Numbered from the stretch's first letter, positions 16,836 to 28,600 are shown. The stretch: 64,000 nucleotides of DNA from JAEXOD01 sp964652025 (GCA_964652025.1 CAZYZX010000001.1:62001-126000); one strand, 5' to 3'. A program made the numbers and translations. Notes: generated by a model from the sequence alone, not told the origin.

Positions 16836-18941
16836 ATGATTACAAAATTATATTTTGCAGATAATAAAAACGATACATCTGAAGATAAAAATAATGGAAA
16901 CGGCAGCTCGCCAAAGAAAAACGATGATTTTGATTGGAGCAAAATTATAAAAACCGTTTTTAGTTGGGGGGCAGTAATAATAGCTGCTGTAATAGTTATG
17001 CAGCTATGGCGCGGTGGTTCATCGGGAAGTGTAGAAATACCTTTTGACCAATATCAGACTTTACTAAATAATGGTGAAATAATAGAAGGGAAAATTATTA
17101 AAACAGACCTTAATGATTACACTTTTGAAGGAACCTTGAAAGAAGAGAAATCTTTAATGGTCAATAATTCTTTTGTTAAAACAAGAAAGTTTACAGTTAC
17201 ATTTGTAGAACCAATTTTACAAGAACAGGTTAAAGTTTGGCAAGAGAAAAATATTAAATACACATTTGTTAAAAACTCTAATGAATGGTTAAATATAATA
17301 GTTAGCTTTATTCCTTGGATTTTAATTATAGGTATTTGGATATTACTAATGCGTAGAATGCAGGGCGGGGGAAGCGGAAGTAGCTCGAGAGGATTATTTA
17401 ACTTTGGTAAAAGTAAAGCTAAACTAATTACAGAAAGCCAAATTAAAGTTACATTTAAAGATGTAGCTGGTGCTGACGAAGCTAAGTTAGAGCTTCAAGA
17501 AATTATTGAGTTTTTACGCGAGCCTTCAAAATTTAGAAAATTAGGTGGTAAAATACCGCGCGGTGTATTACTTTTAGGACCTCCGGGAACCGGTAAAACT
17601 TTACTTGCAAGAGCAGTTGCTGGAGAAGCTGGAGTGCCATTCTTTTCTATAAGTGGTGCAGATTTTGTTGAAATGTTTGTTGGTGTTGGTGCTAGCAGAG
17701 TAAGAGATTTATTTGAACAAGGGAAAAGAAATGCTCCTTGCATTATTTTTATAGATGAAATTGATGCAGTTGGTAGACACCGCGGAGCAGGACTTGGTGG
17801 TGGACACGATGAGCGTGAGCAAACATTGAATCAGTTATTAGTTGAAATGGATGGTTTTGAACAAAATAGCGGCGTTATTATAATTGCTGCAACAAATAGA
17901 CCTGATGTTTTAGACCCAGCACTATTAAGACCAGGTAGATTTGATAGACAAGTTGTGGTAGATAGACCTGACGTTAATGGAAGAGAAGGAATTCTTAAAG
18001 TTCATACCCGAAAAATACCTTTAGATGCAGATGTTGATTTAAAAGTATTAGCAAAAGGTACACCTGGCTTAGCAGGAGCAGACTTAGCAAATTTGGCTAA
18101 CGAAGCTGCTTTATTAGCTGCAAGAAAGAATAAAACAAAAGTTAGCATGGAAGATTTTGAAGAAGCTAAGGATAAGGTTATGATGGGTATGGAACGAAAG
18201 AGCCTTATCATAAGTGAAGAAGAGAAAAAAGTAACGTCTTATCATGAAATAGGTCATGTTCTTGTAGCAAGAATGATTCCTGAAGCTGACCCAGTGCATA
18301 AAGTAACAATTATTCCTCGCGGAAGAGCACTTGGTGTTACTACATATTTACCTGTAGATGAAAAACATACATACTCCAAAGAGTATTTAGAAGCAATGAT
18401 TACCTATGCATTAGGTGGTCGTGCTGCAGAAAAACTTGTATTTAACAAATATACCACTGGTGCAGGTAATGATATTGAAAAAGCTACAGGTATTGCACGT
18501 AAAATGGTGTGTGAATGGGGTATGAGTGAAAAGATGGGACCATTATCTTATGGTAGTAAAGAAGAAGAGATATTTTTAGGGAGAGAAATTACTAAACATA
18601 AAGATTATAGTGATAGAACTGCAGAAATGATTGATGAAGAAGTTAAAGATATAATAATGCGTTGTATGACAAGAGCTGAAAAAATTCTAAAAGAAAATGA
18701 AGAAATTTTGCATAGACTTAGTAATGAACTTTTAGAAAGAGAAATATTAGATAGTGAAGAAATAGATAAAATTATTAGGGGTGAAGAACTACCACCTGTT
18801 AAAAAGAATAACGAAAGGAATGTAAATAATACAAGTAATTCAGATATTCCCGAGCATGTAAAAGAACTGTTGGAAAAAAGAAAAAATAAAGAATTCGGGA
18901 ATAATAATGAGATAGTTAATGATAAACCAGACACAAATTGA
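16836..18941 (+). CDS. ftsH: ATP-dependent zinc metalloprotease FtsH
   Basis: A 701-residue membrane protease. Two N-terminal membrane helices flank a periplasmic domain. The AAA module has Walker A G-P-P-G-T-G-K-T (248-255), F-I-D-E-I-D and the SRH text R-P-G-R-F-D-R. The protease zinc site is H-E-I-G-H (H470, E471, H474), where most FtsH have H-E-A-G-H. It degrades misfolded membrane proteins and regulatory substrates at the inner membrane. The C-terminus is long, polar and Asn-rich. GGGAAG precedes the ATG. The last 23 nt overlap the kinase gene. Confidence 0.97.
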   Translation: MITKLYFADNKNDTSEDKNNGNGSSPKKNDDFDWSKIIKTVFSWGAVIIAAVIVMQLWRGGSSGSVEIPFDQYQTLLNNGEIIEGKIIKTDLNDYTFEGTLKEEKSLMVNNSFVKTRKFTVTFVEPILQEQVKVWQEKNIKYTFVKNSNEWLNIIVSFIPWILIIGIWILLMRRMQGGGSGSSSRGLFNFGKSKAKLITESQIKVTFKDVAGADEAKLELQEIIEFLREPSKFRKLGGKIPRGVLLLGPPGTGKTLLARAVAGEAGVPFFSISGADFVEMFVGVGASRVRDLFEQGKRNAPCIIFIDEIDAVGRHRGAGLGGGHDEREQTLNQLLVEMDGFEQNSGVIIIAATNRPDVLDPALLRPGRFDRQVVVDRPDVNGREGILKVHTRKIPLDADVDLKVLAKGTPGLAGADLANLANEAALLAARKNKTKVSMEDFEEAKDKVMMGMERKSLIISEEEKKVTSYHEIGHVLVARMIPEADPVHKVTIIPRGRALGVTTYLPVDEKHTYSKEYLEAMITYALGGRAAEKLVFNKYTTGAGNDIEKATGIARKMVCEWGMSEKMGPLSYGSKEEEIFLGREITKHKDYSDRTAEMIDEEVKDIIMRCMTRAEKILKENEEILHRLSNELLEREILDSEEIDKIIRGEELPPVKKNNERNVNNTSNSDIPEHVKELLEKRKNKEFGNNNEIVNDKPDTN

Positions 18942-19590
18942 AGATATTGCATATAAAAATGAAGTATTGAGAAAGAGCATACATTTATGCTCTCTTTCAA
19001 TACCAATTATTTATTATTTTATACCTAAATTTACAGCACTTTCTATATTGGTGCCTTTAGCAATTTTATCTTTAGCTTTAGACTTGGGTAGATATTATTC
19101 TCCATCTTTAGCAAAGGTAATATATAGTTTATTTGGTTTTATGTTAAGGAAACATGAAATTGATAGCAACAAAAAAAATTTAAATGGTGCAACTTATGTT
19201 TTCTTATCTGCGGTAGTTGTAGTATTTATATTTCCAAAGGTTATAGTTATCACAGCATTTTCTGTATTAATAATAAGTGATATATCTGCTGCATTAATTG
19301 GTAGAAAATTTGGTAAACATAAGTTTTTATCTAAAAGTTTAGAAGGAACCTTAGCTTTCTTTATTTCTGCATGTTTAGTGGTTTTGTTATCTCCTAAAAT
19401 AGTAGGTAGTGCAACAGAGTTTTTAATTGGTTTTATATCTGTTGCTGTTGGAGCCATAGCCGAAAACATATCTTATGGTTGGGCAGATGATAATTTTGCC
19501 ATTCCTATTTCAATTGGTTTTACTATGTGGGGTTTATATTATTTATTATTGCCAAATGTCTCTTTAATTCTTACAAATGTTCCACAATAA
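18919..19590 (+). CDS. CTP-dependent diacylglycerol/polyprenol kinase family protein
   Basis: A 223-residue integral membrane protein with about six helices. It shows the Dgk1/SEC59-type pattern: R-K-S-I-H near the N-terminus, D-L-G-R-Y-Y, D-I-S-A-A-L-I-G-R-K-F-G, K-S-L-E-G-T and D-D-N-F-A-I-P. Relatives phosphorylate diacylglycerol, dolichol or phytol with CTP; the substrate here is unknown. The ATG lies inside ftsH, giving a 23-nt overlap and likely coupling. Confidence 0.82.
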   Translation: MINQTQIEDIAYKNEVLRKSIHLCSLSIPIIYYFIPKFTALSILVPLAILSLALDLGRYYSPSLAKVIYSLFGFMLRKHEIDSNKKNLNGATYVFLSAVVVVFIFPKVIVITAFSVLIISDISAALIGRKFGKHKFLSKSLEGTLAFFISACLVVLLSPKIVGSATEFLIGFISVAVGAIAENISYGWADDNFAIPISIGFTMWGLYYLLLPNVSLILTNVPQ

Positions 19591-19644
19591 TTGAAACTTA
19601 TATTTATTTGTTTTGTAGAAATTAGAAAATAAATTAGTGTTGAT

Positions 19645-20745
19645 ATGAAAAACAATTTTTATTTATTAGGTAAAATTCTTGTTCTAATATTTATAATATC
19701 ATCATTTACGGCGTGTGAGCAAAAAAAGAAAGCCTTTGGAAATGAAGATGATATTTACGTTATAGCAGATACTGCAGATTATTATAATTTAGAACCTGCT
19801 TTGCTAACAGTTTTTAACAAAATAGTTTACACACCACAACCAGAAAATCTTTTTAATTTAAAGAGATTTAATTACGATAATTTTGAAAAGCAAAAAAATA
19901 AAAAGAACATATTAATAATTTGTCCATTAAATACAGGTAGCGAGCTTTCTAAATATGTGGAAAGTATTTTAGATGATAAAGTAATAGATTTGGTGATGAA
20001 AGATAGTGCTTTCTTTTTTACTAAAAAAGATTTATGGGCAACAGATCAATTTGTAATGATAGTTACAGGTAAAAATGATTCAGTAATAGCTAAAAATTTG
20101 TTAAAATATTCTGAAAATTTATTATATGCTTTTCAAAAAGCAAGCGATGAAAGACTGCTAAATGCTATGTATAGTGAAAAGTATGAAAAAAAGGATATTG
20201 AAGCTAACTTTTTAAAGAATTATGGCTGGTATATTTTTGTACAAGCTGATTATTTGGTTGCAATGGATAAACCTGAAGAAAAGTTTGTTTGGTTAAGGCG
20301 CTCGCCAGATAGTGACATGGAAAGGTGGGTATTTATACATTGGATAGATAATGCAGACCCCAATTTGCTTAATAATGATTCCATAGTTGCTTTGAGAAAT
20401 AGTTTAACACAAAAGTTTTACAGAACAAGTGATGATACAACTTGGGTAGTAATTTCGGAAGATAATAAGAGCAGTAAAGAAGTTAATTTTAATGGATATT
20501 ATGCAATAATGACCAAAGGCTTGTGGAAATTTACAGATAATAGTGGTGGCGGTCCATTTATAAATTATACTTTTTATGATGATAAGACAAAGCGATTATA
20601 CATGATTGACGGTTCTTTATATGCTCCTAAATATTATAAAAAGCGTTTAATTCATCAAATTGATGTTTTATTGCAAACATTTAAACCAAAATATAAGTTA
20701 GATAAAGAAAAAGTTGATGATATTTTAAGTTATTACAAAAAATAA
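19645..20745 (+). CDS. DUF4837-family lipoprotein
   Basis: A 366-residue protein. The signal peptide ends in a lipobox, F-T-A-C (Cys about residue 27), so it is probably lipid-anchored. The body fits DUF4837, a Bacteroidota family of unknown function: V-W-L-R-R-S-P-D, M-T-K-G-L-W, G-G-P-F-I-N-Y and late text D-G-S-L-Y-A-P-K-Y-Y-K-K-R with a closing helix I-D-V-L-L-Q-T-F-K-P. It is separated from the ftsH run by 54 bp and ends at a bidirectional terminator. Confidence 0.78.
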   Translation: MKNNFYLLGKILVLIFIISSFTACEQKKKAFGNEDDIYVIADTADYYNLEPALLTVFNKIVYTPQPENLFNLKRFNYDNFEKQKNKKNILIICPLNTGSELSKYVESILDDKVIDLVMKDSAFFFTKKDLWATDQFVMIVTGKNDSVIAKNLLKYSENLLYAFQKASDERLLNAMYSEKYEKKDIEANFLKNYGWYIFVQADYLVAMDKPEEKFVWLRRSPDSDMERWVFIHWIDNADPNLLNNDSIVALRNSLTQKFYRTSDDTTWVVISEDNKSSKEVNFNGYYAIMTKGLWKFTDNSGGGPFINYTFYDDKTKRLYMIDGSLYAPKYYKKRLIHQIDVLLQTFKPKYKLDKEKVDDILSYYKK

Positions 20746-20746
20746 T

Positions 20747-20773
20747 AAAAAGCCGAGTTAAACGGCTTTTTTT
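20747..20773. terminator. Bidirectional terminator between convergent genes
   Basis: AAAAAGCCG (20747-20755) and CGGCTTTTT (20763-20771) form a 9-bp stem with a 7-nt loop. A and T tracts on both sides let it serve the DUF4837 gene (+) and the DUF2723 gene (-). Confidence 0.9.
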
Positions 20774-22664
20774 ATTTGATTAAAACTTCTGGTAAAGCTT
20801 TATCTGGGTAAAGTTTATTAATTTTATTTAATAATAATTCTAATTTGGCAGTTTTATTATTTTGTTTCTCATAAATTGCACGGTTTACTAACATGCCAAA
20901 AACAATGTCTTTAATATTGGTTAAATATTTATCCGTATATTTTGGGTATCTTATGTTTATATCGTAATTTTTTTGAGGCAGATATGCACTATCTTTAACA
21001 ACACGATAAAGCAATCCTTCCGGTATTATTTGTATATTATCAGGCAAATCTATTTGATTGTTTCGAATTTCATTATCAATTATTTCTGGACCAAAATATA
21101 CCGCTCTATTTGCTTTTAAGCTATTTTCTATTAGTCCTTTAATTATTCTTCTGTAATAATATTCTAATTTATTGGGGTCATAATTTTCTTTTCGTTCAAA
21201 CGGAACAAGTGCTTTATTAAATTCATTTACATCTAATTCCATATTTTGGAAAATATTTTGATAATTTATTTCTAATTGATTATAATACCATGAACGTCTT
21301 AATAGTTCTTTATCTATTACAATTAAATCTGGTCTTTTATTTTCAACATATCTATAGTAGTAAAATGGAGAAATCAAAAAATCCCATTGGTAGCTTATAA
21401 TCATCGCATTTTTTTTAGCATTTTTTAGAATATAGTTAGTATAATCGTTATAAGCATAATTACCACTTTGGTTAACATTGCTAAAATTATAAAATAGTTG
21501 AAATAGTGGTAAAATTAAAAATAATACAAATAAATTATTATTTAAATAATATTTTTGTGTTAAAACAATTATTGCAAAAAGGGTTAAAAAAGTAAATGAA
21601 ATAAATGCCCCAATGAAATAAGAATCAATATCGTTTATGTCATAGTTAATTGAATATAATATAGTAGATATTAAGAATATTAAAATAAAAACATAATTAT
21701 GTTTAAAAACTTTATAAGTAATAAAAAGTCCTATTACCCCAATTAGAAAGCTTAAGTAAGCAAATTCTGTTGGCAAATTAGTAATAAAATAAATAAATTG
21801 TTTTTTAGCAGCTTCAGAAGAAGAGAACATCCAAACTTGGTATTGAAATCCGCTAATATGTCTAATCAAGTTTTCTAAATTAATTGGATTGCCCCAATTA
21901 ATTAAAGGCTTAGATAAAGCTCGAAAAACAAGAATTGCATAAAGTAGTGAAAAAGTAAAAATAAAAGTAAGGGAAGAAATTGAGAAAGTAATTAATGAAT
22001 TTTTATTGAAGCCCTCTTTTTTAATAAACAAGTAAGCTAAAGCGGGTAAAATTAAAAATGTAGTTAGGTGATTACCGAAACCGAGGGCAATAAAAAATGC
22101 AAGCAAAATCCAATCTTTTCTGGTTGTTTTTTCCTTATTAGCAATTAAAAATGACTTATAAAGTATTATTGAAAGCAACAAAAGGTGTAATGAATAAACT
22201 TCTACAGAGGTGCTTTGGAACCAGAAGGTTTTAGAAAAAGCAGCAATTAATCCACCACTAATAGATAACAAGGAAATTTGTAAATCATTTAATTTGCTTA
22301 AAATAATTGGGCTAACATTTTTTTTCTTTTTATTATTTTTTTCTTGATTTGTAAAGGTTAGTTTAGATAAGATAGCTCTAAAAGTTTTAATTATAAAAAA
22401 TACTGCAAAACTTGTGTATAAAGAAGCTAATATATTATATTGATAAATTTTTGACAATGGTAATGGTATTAAACCAAAAAGATATCCTAAAACAGTAAAT
22501 AGTGGATAGCCAGAAGGGTGAGCAATTCCAAAAGTATACTGAACAGCTGCAAGCTCTCCACAATCTATTTGAATAATAGAGGGTGCTAAGGTTAGTTGAT
22601 AGACTATAAATACAAATAAAGTAACTAAGTAATCTAATTTTTCATTTTCTAAAAATTTAATCAT
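20772..22664 (-). CDS. DUF2723 multispanning membrane protein (TMEM260-like, putative glycosyltransferase)
   Basis: About 630 residues. The N-terminal half has many hydrophobic helices and the DUF2723 signature L-A-P-S-I-I-Q-I-D-C-G-E-L, then G-I-A-H-P-S-G-Y-P-L-F-T. The acidic residue in the first loop and the overall plan resemble GT-C protein O-mannosyltransferases; TMEM260 relatives have been linked to O-mannosylation. The C-terminal 230 residues are soluble. An ATG at 22664 with GGGTG upstream is preferred over a GTG at 22673. It sits 1 nt after glnE stops, so the two are probably one transcript. Substrate unknown. Confidence 0.8.
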   Translation of the reverse strand: MIKFLENEKLDYLVTLFVFIVYQLTLAPSIIQIDCGELAAVQYTFGIAHPSGYPLFTVLGYLFGLIPLPLSKIYQYNILASLYTSFAVFFIIKTFRAILSKLTFTNQEKNNKKKKNVSPIILSKLNDLQISLLSISGGLIAAFSKTFWFQSTSVEVYSLHLLLLSIILYKSFLIANKEKTTRKDWILLAFFIALGFGNHLTTFLILPALAYLFIKKEGFNKNSLITFSISSLTFIFTFSLLYAILVFRALSKPLINWGNPINLENLIRHISGFQYQVWMFSSSEAAKKQFIYFITNLPTEFAYLSFLIGVIGLFITYKVFKHNYVFILIFLISTILYSINYDINDIDSYFIGAFISFTFLTLFAIIVLTQKYYLNNNLFVLFLILPLFQLFYNFSNVNQSGNYAYNDYTNYILKNAKKNAMIISYQWDFLISPFYYYRYVENKRPDLIVIDKELLRRSWYYNQLEINYQNIFQNMELDVNEFNKALVPFERKENYDPNKLEYYYRRIIKGLIENSLKANRAVYFGPEIIDNEIRNNQIDLPDNIQIIPEGLLYRVVKDSAYLPQKNYDINIRYPKYTDKYLTNIKDIVFGMLVNRAIYEKQNNKTAKLELLLNKINKLYPDKALPEVLIK

Positions 22665-22665
22665 A

Positions 22666-25443
22666 TTAATCACCCAAGTATTTATTAAAAATGTTATTAT
22701 TAAAAAGTAATGAATTATTTATTTTAGATAGGAAAGAGTTTATATCTTGATATTGCAAAAATAATATTAATCTTTTTAATTTATTATTTTCTGTACTAAT
22801 ATTGGAATTATTTACGCCAAAAATATTTTGATTAGAAATTTCAATTTGTTTTAAGAAATAATAATTATTTTTTAGCTCTTCAAATTCTTTGGTAGAAAGG
22901 ATGTCATTAAGTAAAATAAATCTTTCAATAAAGGAAGGATTATTTAATAAAAATTCTAAATTTGGTTTATTAAAAAATGCGAATTGTATTAAAAAGTCTA
23001 TATCTTGCAAAGCACCAGAGGAGTATTTAATATTTGTATAAATGGATAAATTACTTTTAATTATCTTTCGTCGCATTTCTGCAATTGCATATTTTGCTTT
23101 AGATAGGTCTATTTTTTTTACAACATTAATATAATCTTCTGTTATTTTAATAAAAAGATTATAATTACCAGTAATAAATTTAATTTTTTGTATTGCTTGT
23201 AGTTCCCATATAACAGCGCGATTATTTAAATAATTTTTAAAGCTATTATACTCCCAAACTATTTGAGAGCTTTTGCCTTCTGGTCTAAGTCTAAAATCAA
23301 ATTTTAGTGGGTATAATTCTTTTTTTAGTAATTCAATAAAATTTGTAGCAACGGTATAAATTTTATCGTAATCAGATTTATTTTCTGTAACAAACATTAA
23401 ATCTATATCAGAAGCAAAGTTCATGGATTTAGTACCAAAGCTACCAAAACCAAAAACTGTAAAACATGTTATTTTAAGTTTTTGATATACACTAATTATT
23501 TTATTTTGAACAATTTTAGTAAAAAAATCACCTAGTTCAGCTTCGTCTATAATTTTTAATGCATATTGTATAGCTAAACTAAATATTAGATGATTAACTG
23601 GTCTATGCCAAGCAGAATCTATAAAATCTTTTATATATACTCTACCAGTTAGTAGTATATCACTAATTTTTTTGTCTTCAACCCAAAGATTAAATGCTCT
23701 ATCAGAAAAAAGGCAGATATCGTAAAAAACTTTTAATTGCTGAGGATTATTAAAATTATTATACCAAATAGATGGAAAATAAACAGATCGAATACCCTTT
23801 GCAAAGTTATCTAAAACAATATCTGGGAATGAGGAATGTTTTAATAATTCTAAAAGATTTGGTTCAAATTTATTAAATAGTTCAACTGTATTTTTATCAA
23901 AACCACTAATATTTAATAAATCTGTACCATTTTTAATAAAATTATAATTCTTTTTTGCTCTTTGGGGATCTGCAAATGTAATAGATTGTAATAAATCGAT
24001 TGGAGATAATTCTTGGTTATCAACTTCATTAAAAACTGAATTAAAAAATGTTCTAACTAAGGTTTTGTATTCATTTAGCTTTCTTAAAAATTCTTCTTTA
24101 TTTTTAAATCTCAAATAGTAAATAAGCGAGTTAAAAATATCGGAGTTAAAAGGGATTATATGGGTTTGTCTATCATTCATTAATTGTAAAAAATGCTCAA
24201 TTTTTCTATAAAATAAATAAGCATTAGTTAAGTTTTTATATTCTACTATAGAAATTAAATTATATTTATTAAGTTTTTTAAGCACATTTAGAGTGTTACC
24301 ATCAAATAGATTTTTAAATTTGGAACCATATATAAGCTGCAAAGCTTGAGCAGAAAATTCAATATCTCTAATTCCACCTTTGCAAAGTTTAATATTATCA
24401 TCTTTATCATATTCAATTTTTTGCTTAAGTATTTTTATTCTATCTAATGGAGATGAAGTAATATTTGGCGAGAAAACATAAGGGATTACAAATTTTTTGA
24501 ATTTATTAAACAACGATTTATTACCACTAACAAAGTTTAATTTTAATAGCATCTGCTTTTCCCATTCTTCACCTCTTAGTTCGTAATAAATCATATAAGC
24601 TTTTAATGTATTAGCAAGAACAGAATTTTTACCATCTGGTCGTAACCTAAAATCTATTCTGTAAATGTATCCCTTATCAGTTAAATCAGTCATTATTTTT
24701 ATAAAGTTTGATAAAACATTATTAAAAAAAATGTCTGCCGAAATGGTGGAATTTTTATTAATCTTAATATTTTTATCATAAATAAACATTAAATCGATAT
24801 CACTGCTATAATTAAGTTCGTTCCCTCCAAGTTTACCTAAAGAAATTAGTGTAAATTTTCTAGAAAGTTTATTAAGGGAGTGTTTTTCTAAGTTATTTCC
24901 AATAATTAAGTTTAGTACATAATCTGAAATAACTTTAGCTAAATTAGATAAATATTCTGTTGTTTTTAATAAAGAATAACTGCCAATAATATCATTAAAA
25001 GCAATTAGTAAAGTGTATTTTCTTTTGAATAATTTTATATAATTAATTTTTGAATTAAAAGATTTATATTTAGATGAGTTTTGTATCAAATCCGCTTTTA
25101 AAAATTTTTGAGATAAATGAATATTAATAAATTTATCATCCAAAATTATATGAATTAGTTCTGGATTTCGGACTAAAATATCTGTTAAGTAATTACTATA
25201 AGAGGTTACTAAGAAAAGGGAATTTATATAAAAATCATATTTAATGGAATTGCGAATAAAATTATATTTATCGTAAAGAGAATTAATTACTCTAAAAAAA
25301 TTATTTAATGCATTTTTAGTAGGAAAGTCCTTAAACTTATTATATATATTATTATATAATATATTAAAATCATCAGCAGAAAGAATGCCAGCTGTTGTAT
25401 CAATAAGTCTATTTTTAATTTCTTCGGATAAATTATTAATCAT
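22666..25443 (-). CDS. glnE: Glutamine synthetase adenylyltransferase-like protein GlnE
   Basis: A 925-residue protein with the duplicated GlnE plan. The first nucleotidyltransferase site has L-G-K-L-G-G-N-E-L-N-Y and S-S-D-I-D (D215, D217), followed by D-F-R-L-R-P-D-G. The second has G-F-G-S-F-G-T-K-S-M-N-F-A-S-D-I-D (D679, D681) and D-F-R-L-R-P-E-G. GlnE attaches or removes AMP on glutamine synthetase under PII control. The second site lacks the usual G-G pair (S-F-G-T instead of L-G-G), so one activity may be altered. glnB lies 3.2 kb away across secA. It opens a two-gene minus-strand operon with the DUF2723 gene. Confidence 0.85.
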   Translation of the reverse strand: MINNLSEEIKNRLIDTTAGILSADDFNILYNNIYNKFKDFPTKNALNNFFRVINSLYDKYNFIRNSIKYDFYINSLFLVTSYSNYLTDILVRNPELIHIILDDKFINIHLSQKFLKADLIQNSSKYKSFNSKINYIKLFKRKYTLLIAFNDIIGSYSLLKTTEYLSNLAKVISDYVLNLIIGNNLEKHSLNKLSRKFTLISLGKLGGNELNYSSDIDLMFIYDKNIKINKNSTISADIFFNNVLSNFIKIMTDLTDKGYIYRIDFRLRPDGKNSVLANTLKAYMIYYELRGEEWEKQMLLKLNFVSGNKSLFNKFKKFVIPYVFSPNITSSPLDRIKILKQKIEYDKDDNIKLCKGGIRDIEFSAQALQLIYGSKFKNLFDGNTLNVLKKLNKYNLISIVEYKNLTNAYLFYRKIEHFLQLMNDRQTHIIPFNSDIFNSLIYYLRFKNKEEFLRKLNEYKTLVRTFFNSVFNEVDNQELSPIDLLQSITFADPQRAKKNYNFIKNGTDLLNISGFDKNTVELFNKFEPNLLELLKHSSFPDIVLDNFAKGIRSVYFPSIWYNNFNNPQQLKVFYDICLFSDRAFNLWVEDKKISDILLTGRVYIKDFIDSAWHRPVNHLIFSLAIQYALKIIDEAELGDFFTKIVQNKIISVYQKLKITCFTVFGFGSFGTKSMNFASDIDLMFVTENKSDYDKIYTVATNFIELLKKELYPLKFDFRLRPEGKSSQIVWEYNSFKNYLNNRAVIWELQAIQKIKFITGNYNLFIKITEDYINVVKKIDLSKAKYAIAEMRRKIIKSNLSIYTNIKYSSGALQDIDFLIQFAFFNKPNLEFLLNNPSFIERFILLNDILSTKEFEELKNNYYFLKQIEISNQNIFGVNNSNISTENNKLKRLILFLQYQDINSFLSKINNSLLFNNNIFNKYLGD

Positions 25444-25608
25444 TTGTAAAAATAATTGACTTGTAAAGTTATAAAAAAAGGAATTAAATTTAAAATGTTA
25501 AATTAAAATTACTTAAACAGATAATAAATTTTAGCTAATAAAATAAAATAATTGCTTTTAGATTATAGGTTTGGTAATTTTGTTATTTGTAATTATTTGG
25601 AGATATTA

Positions 25609-28600
25609 ATGTTAACAAATTTATTAAGAAAAATATTTGGTGACAAGCATACTAAGTTATTAAAAGAATTAACGCCGATTGTTGAAGAAATAAATAAAAT
25701 ATATGCAGGGTTAAGCAGTTTAAGTGATGATGAATTAAGGAATAAAACTGTAGAATTTAAGCAAAAAATAAATGACGAGACAAAAGAGCTGAGAGAAGAG
25801 ATTGAGGAATTAAAAGAGAAGTTACGTAGTAATGAATTAGAAGAAAAAAGACAAGATATATATGATAGGCTTGATAAGTTAAATGAAGAATTAGATGAAA
25901 AATATGAAGAGATATTGGATGAAATATTGCCGGATGCGTTTGCAGTAGTAAAAGAAACATGTAGAAGGTTAGTTGGCAAAAGTTGGGAAGCAGCGGGTAA
26001 TAAAATTACATGGGATATGGTACCTTATGATGTGCAATTAATAGGTGGTATTGTATTACATCAAGGTAAAATAGCAGAAATGGCAACGGGTGAAGGTAAA
26101 ACATTAGTTGCAGTATTACCTGTTTATTTGAATGCTTTAACTGGTCGTGGCGTTCATGTAGTTACTGTAAACGACTACTTAGCAAAACGTGATAGTGAAT
26201 GGATGGGGAAAGTATACGAGTTCCATAATTTAACAGTTGGCTGCATATTAACAAGTATGGAACCAGAAGCTCGAAAAAAAGTTTATAATTATGATATTAC
26301 CTATGGTACTAATAATGAATTCGGTTTTGATTATTTACGTGATAATATGGCAGTTAGGAAAGAGGATTGTGTTCAAAGAGTTCATAATTATGCTATTGTG
26401 GATGAAGTGGATAGCGTTTTAATTGACGAAGCAAGAACACCATTAATTATATCTGGACCTGTGGGAAACCCTGACCATAAATTTTATGAAATGAAGCCCA
26501 AAGTTGAACTTTTATTTAGAAAGCAAGCCAATTTAGTTAGTTCTATAGTTAGTGAAGCAGAAAAGCAATTAAATGATCCTAATGGCTATGATGAAGAAAA
26601 AGTTGGTATTGCATTATTACGGGCAGTAAGGGGATTTCCGAAAAATAAAAAGTTAATGAAATTACTTAGCGAACCTGCATACAAAAGATTAATGCAAAAA
26701 ACAGAGTTGGAATTTTTAAGAGAAAATGCAAAACGAATGCCTGAAATAGATGAGGAATTATATTTTTCCATTGATGAAAGAAATAACCAAATTGATTTAA
26801 CAGAAAAAGGAAGAGAAGAATTAGCACGCGGTTCTGTAGAAGGTAGAGATTATTTTGTGTTGCCAGATTTATCTAGCGAGATTGGTAAGATTGATAAAGA
26901 CCCAACTTTAAGTGATGAAGAAAAAGCACAAAAAAGAGATGAAGTTTATAAATTATATGGTGAAAGAAGTGAAAGGATACATACGCTAAATCAATTATTA
27001 AAAGCATATACTCTATTTGAAAAAGATGATGAATATGTTGTTACAGAAGATGGTAAAATTGCTATAGTAGATGAATTTACAGGTCGTATTTTGCCTGGTA
27101 GAAGATATTCTGATGGGTTACATCAAGCTATAGAAGCAAAAGAAAATGTAAAAGTAGAACGTGATACACAAACATTAGCTACTATTACCTTACAAAATTA
27201 TTTTAGATTGTATAAAAAAATTGCGGGTATGACAGGTACAGCGGAAACAGAAGAAGCAGAGTTTTATGAAATATATAAATTAGATGTGGCTGTTATACCA
27301 ACCAATAAACCGGTAATTAGGCAAGATTTGGAAGATGCTATTTATAAAACGAAACGAGAAAAATATAATGCAATATTAGAAAAAATAAAGGAATTAAAAG
27401 AAAAAGGACAACCAGTATTAGTAGGTACAACAAGTGTAGAAGTATCTGAAACAATTAGTAGAATTCTTACACGTCAAGGGATAAGGCATAACGTATTAAA
27501 TGCTAAGCAGCACCAAAGGGAAGCTGAAATAGTTGCATTTGCGGGTCAACCTGGTGCGGTAACAATTGCTACTAATATGGCTGGACGTGGTACAGATATT
27601 AAACTTGGACCAGGTGTGGTAGAAAAGGGTGGTTTATATATACTTGGTACTGAAAGACACGAAAGTAGGCGTATTGATAGACAGTTGCGAGGTCGTGCAG
27701 GACGCCAAGGAGACCCTGGTGTTTCTAAATTTTTTATTTCCTTAGAAGATGATTTGATGAGGCTTTTTGGCAGCGATAGAATTGCAAATATTATGAATAA
27801 AATGGGTATAGAAGAGGGTGAAGTTATAGAGCATCCTTTAATTACCAAATCTGTTGAACGTGCTCAAAAGAAAGTTGAAGAAAATAATTTTGCTATTAGA
27901 AAGCGTTTGCTTGAATTTGATAATGTTATGAATCAACAACGTGAAGTAATCTATACTAGAAGACGTCAGGCATTAGAAGGTGAAAGATTAAAATCTGAAA
28001 TTTTTGAATATTTGGCAGATTATGTTAAATCTGTTATAGATAAATATTATGATGATGCGGATATTCAAGGAATGCGTCAAGAATTCTTGCAACATTTACT
28101 TATAGATATTCAAATAGATTCCAATACGTTCGAAGAATTAGGCAAAAATGGACTTGAAGAAAGAGTGATTGAAGCTGCAAAAGAATTTTACAGAAGAAAA
28201 GAAAATCAACTTGGCAGCGATTTAATGGCAAGAATAGAAAGATTTGCAGTTCTTAGTGTAATAGATGAAAAGTGGAAAGACCATTTGCGAGAGATGGATG
28301 ATTTAAAAGAAGGAATAAATTTACGAGCATATGGTCAAAAAGATCCTTTGTTAGAATATAAAGGAGAAGCATTTAATCTATTTGTTAATTTATTAGAAAC
28401 GATAAGGAATGAAGTTGTATCGGTATGCTTTAAATTATTCCCTACTGTAATTGATGAAACGGAAACAAGGCGAACAGTTAGCACAGCAAGAATAAGAACA
28501 ATAAAGGAAGATGCGGATAATTTATCTCTTAGTGGAAGTGAAGGTGGACAGGAAGCCGCAAACCGAGGCAAAAGACAGCCAATAAGAGTAGAAGAAAAAA

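Noticed and set aside
25552..25608. Longer N-terminus for SecA
   Set aside because: The ATG at 25609 has a well-placed GGAG and matches the family start; the upstream residues resemble no SecA.
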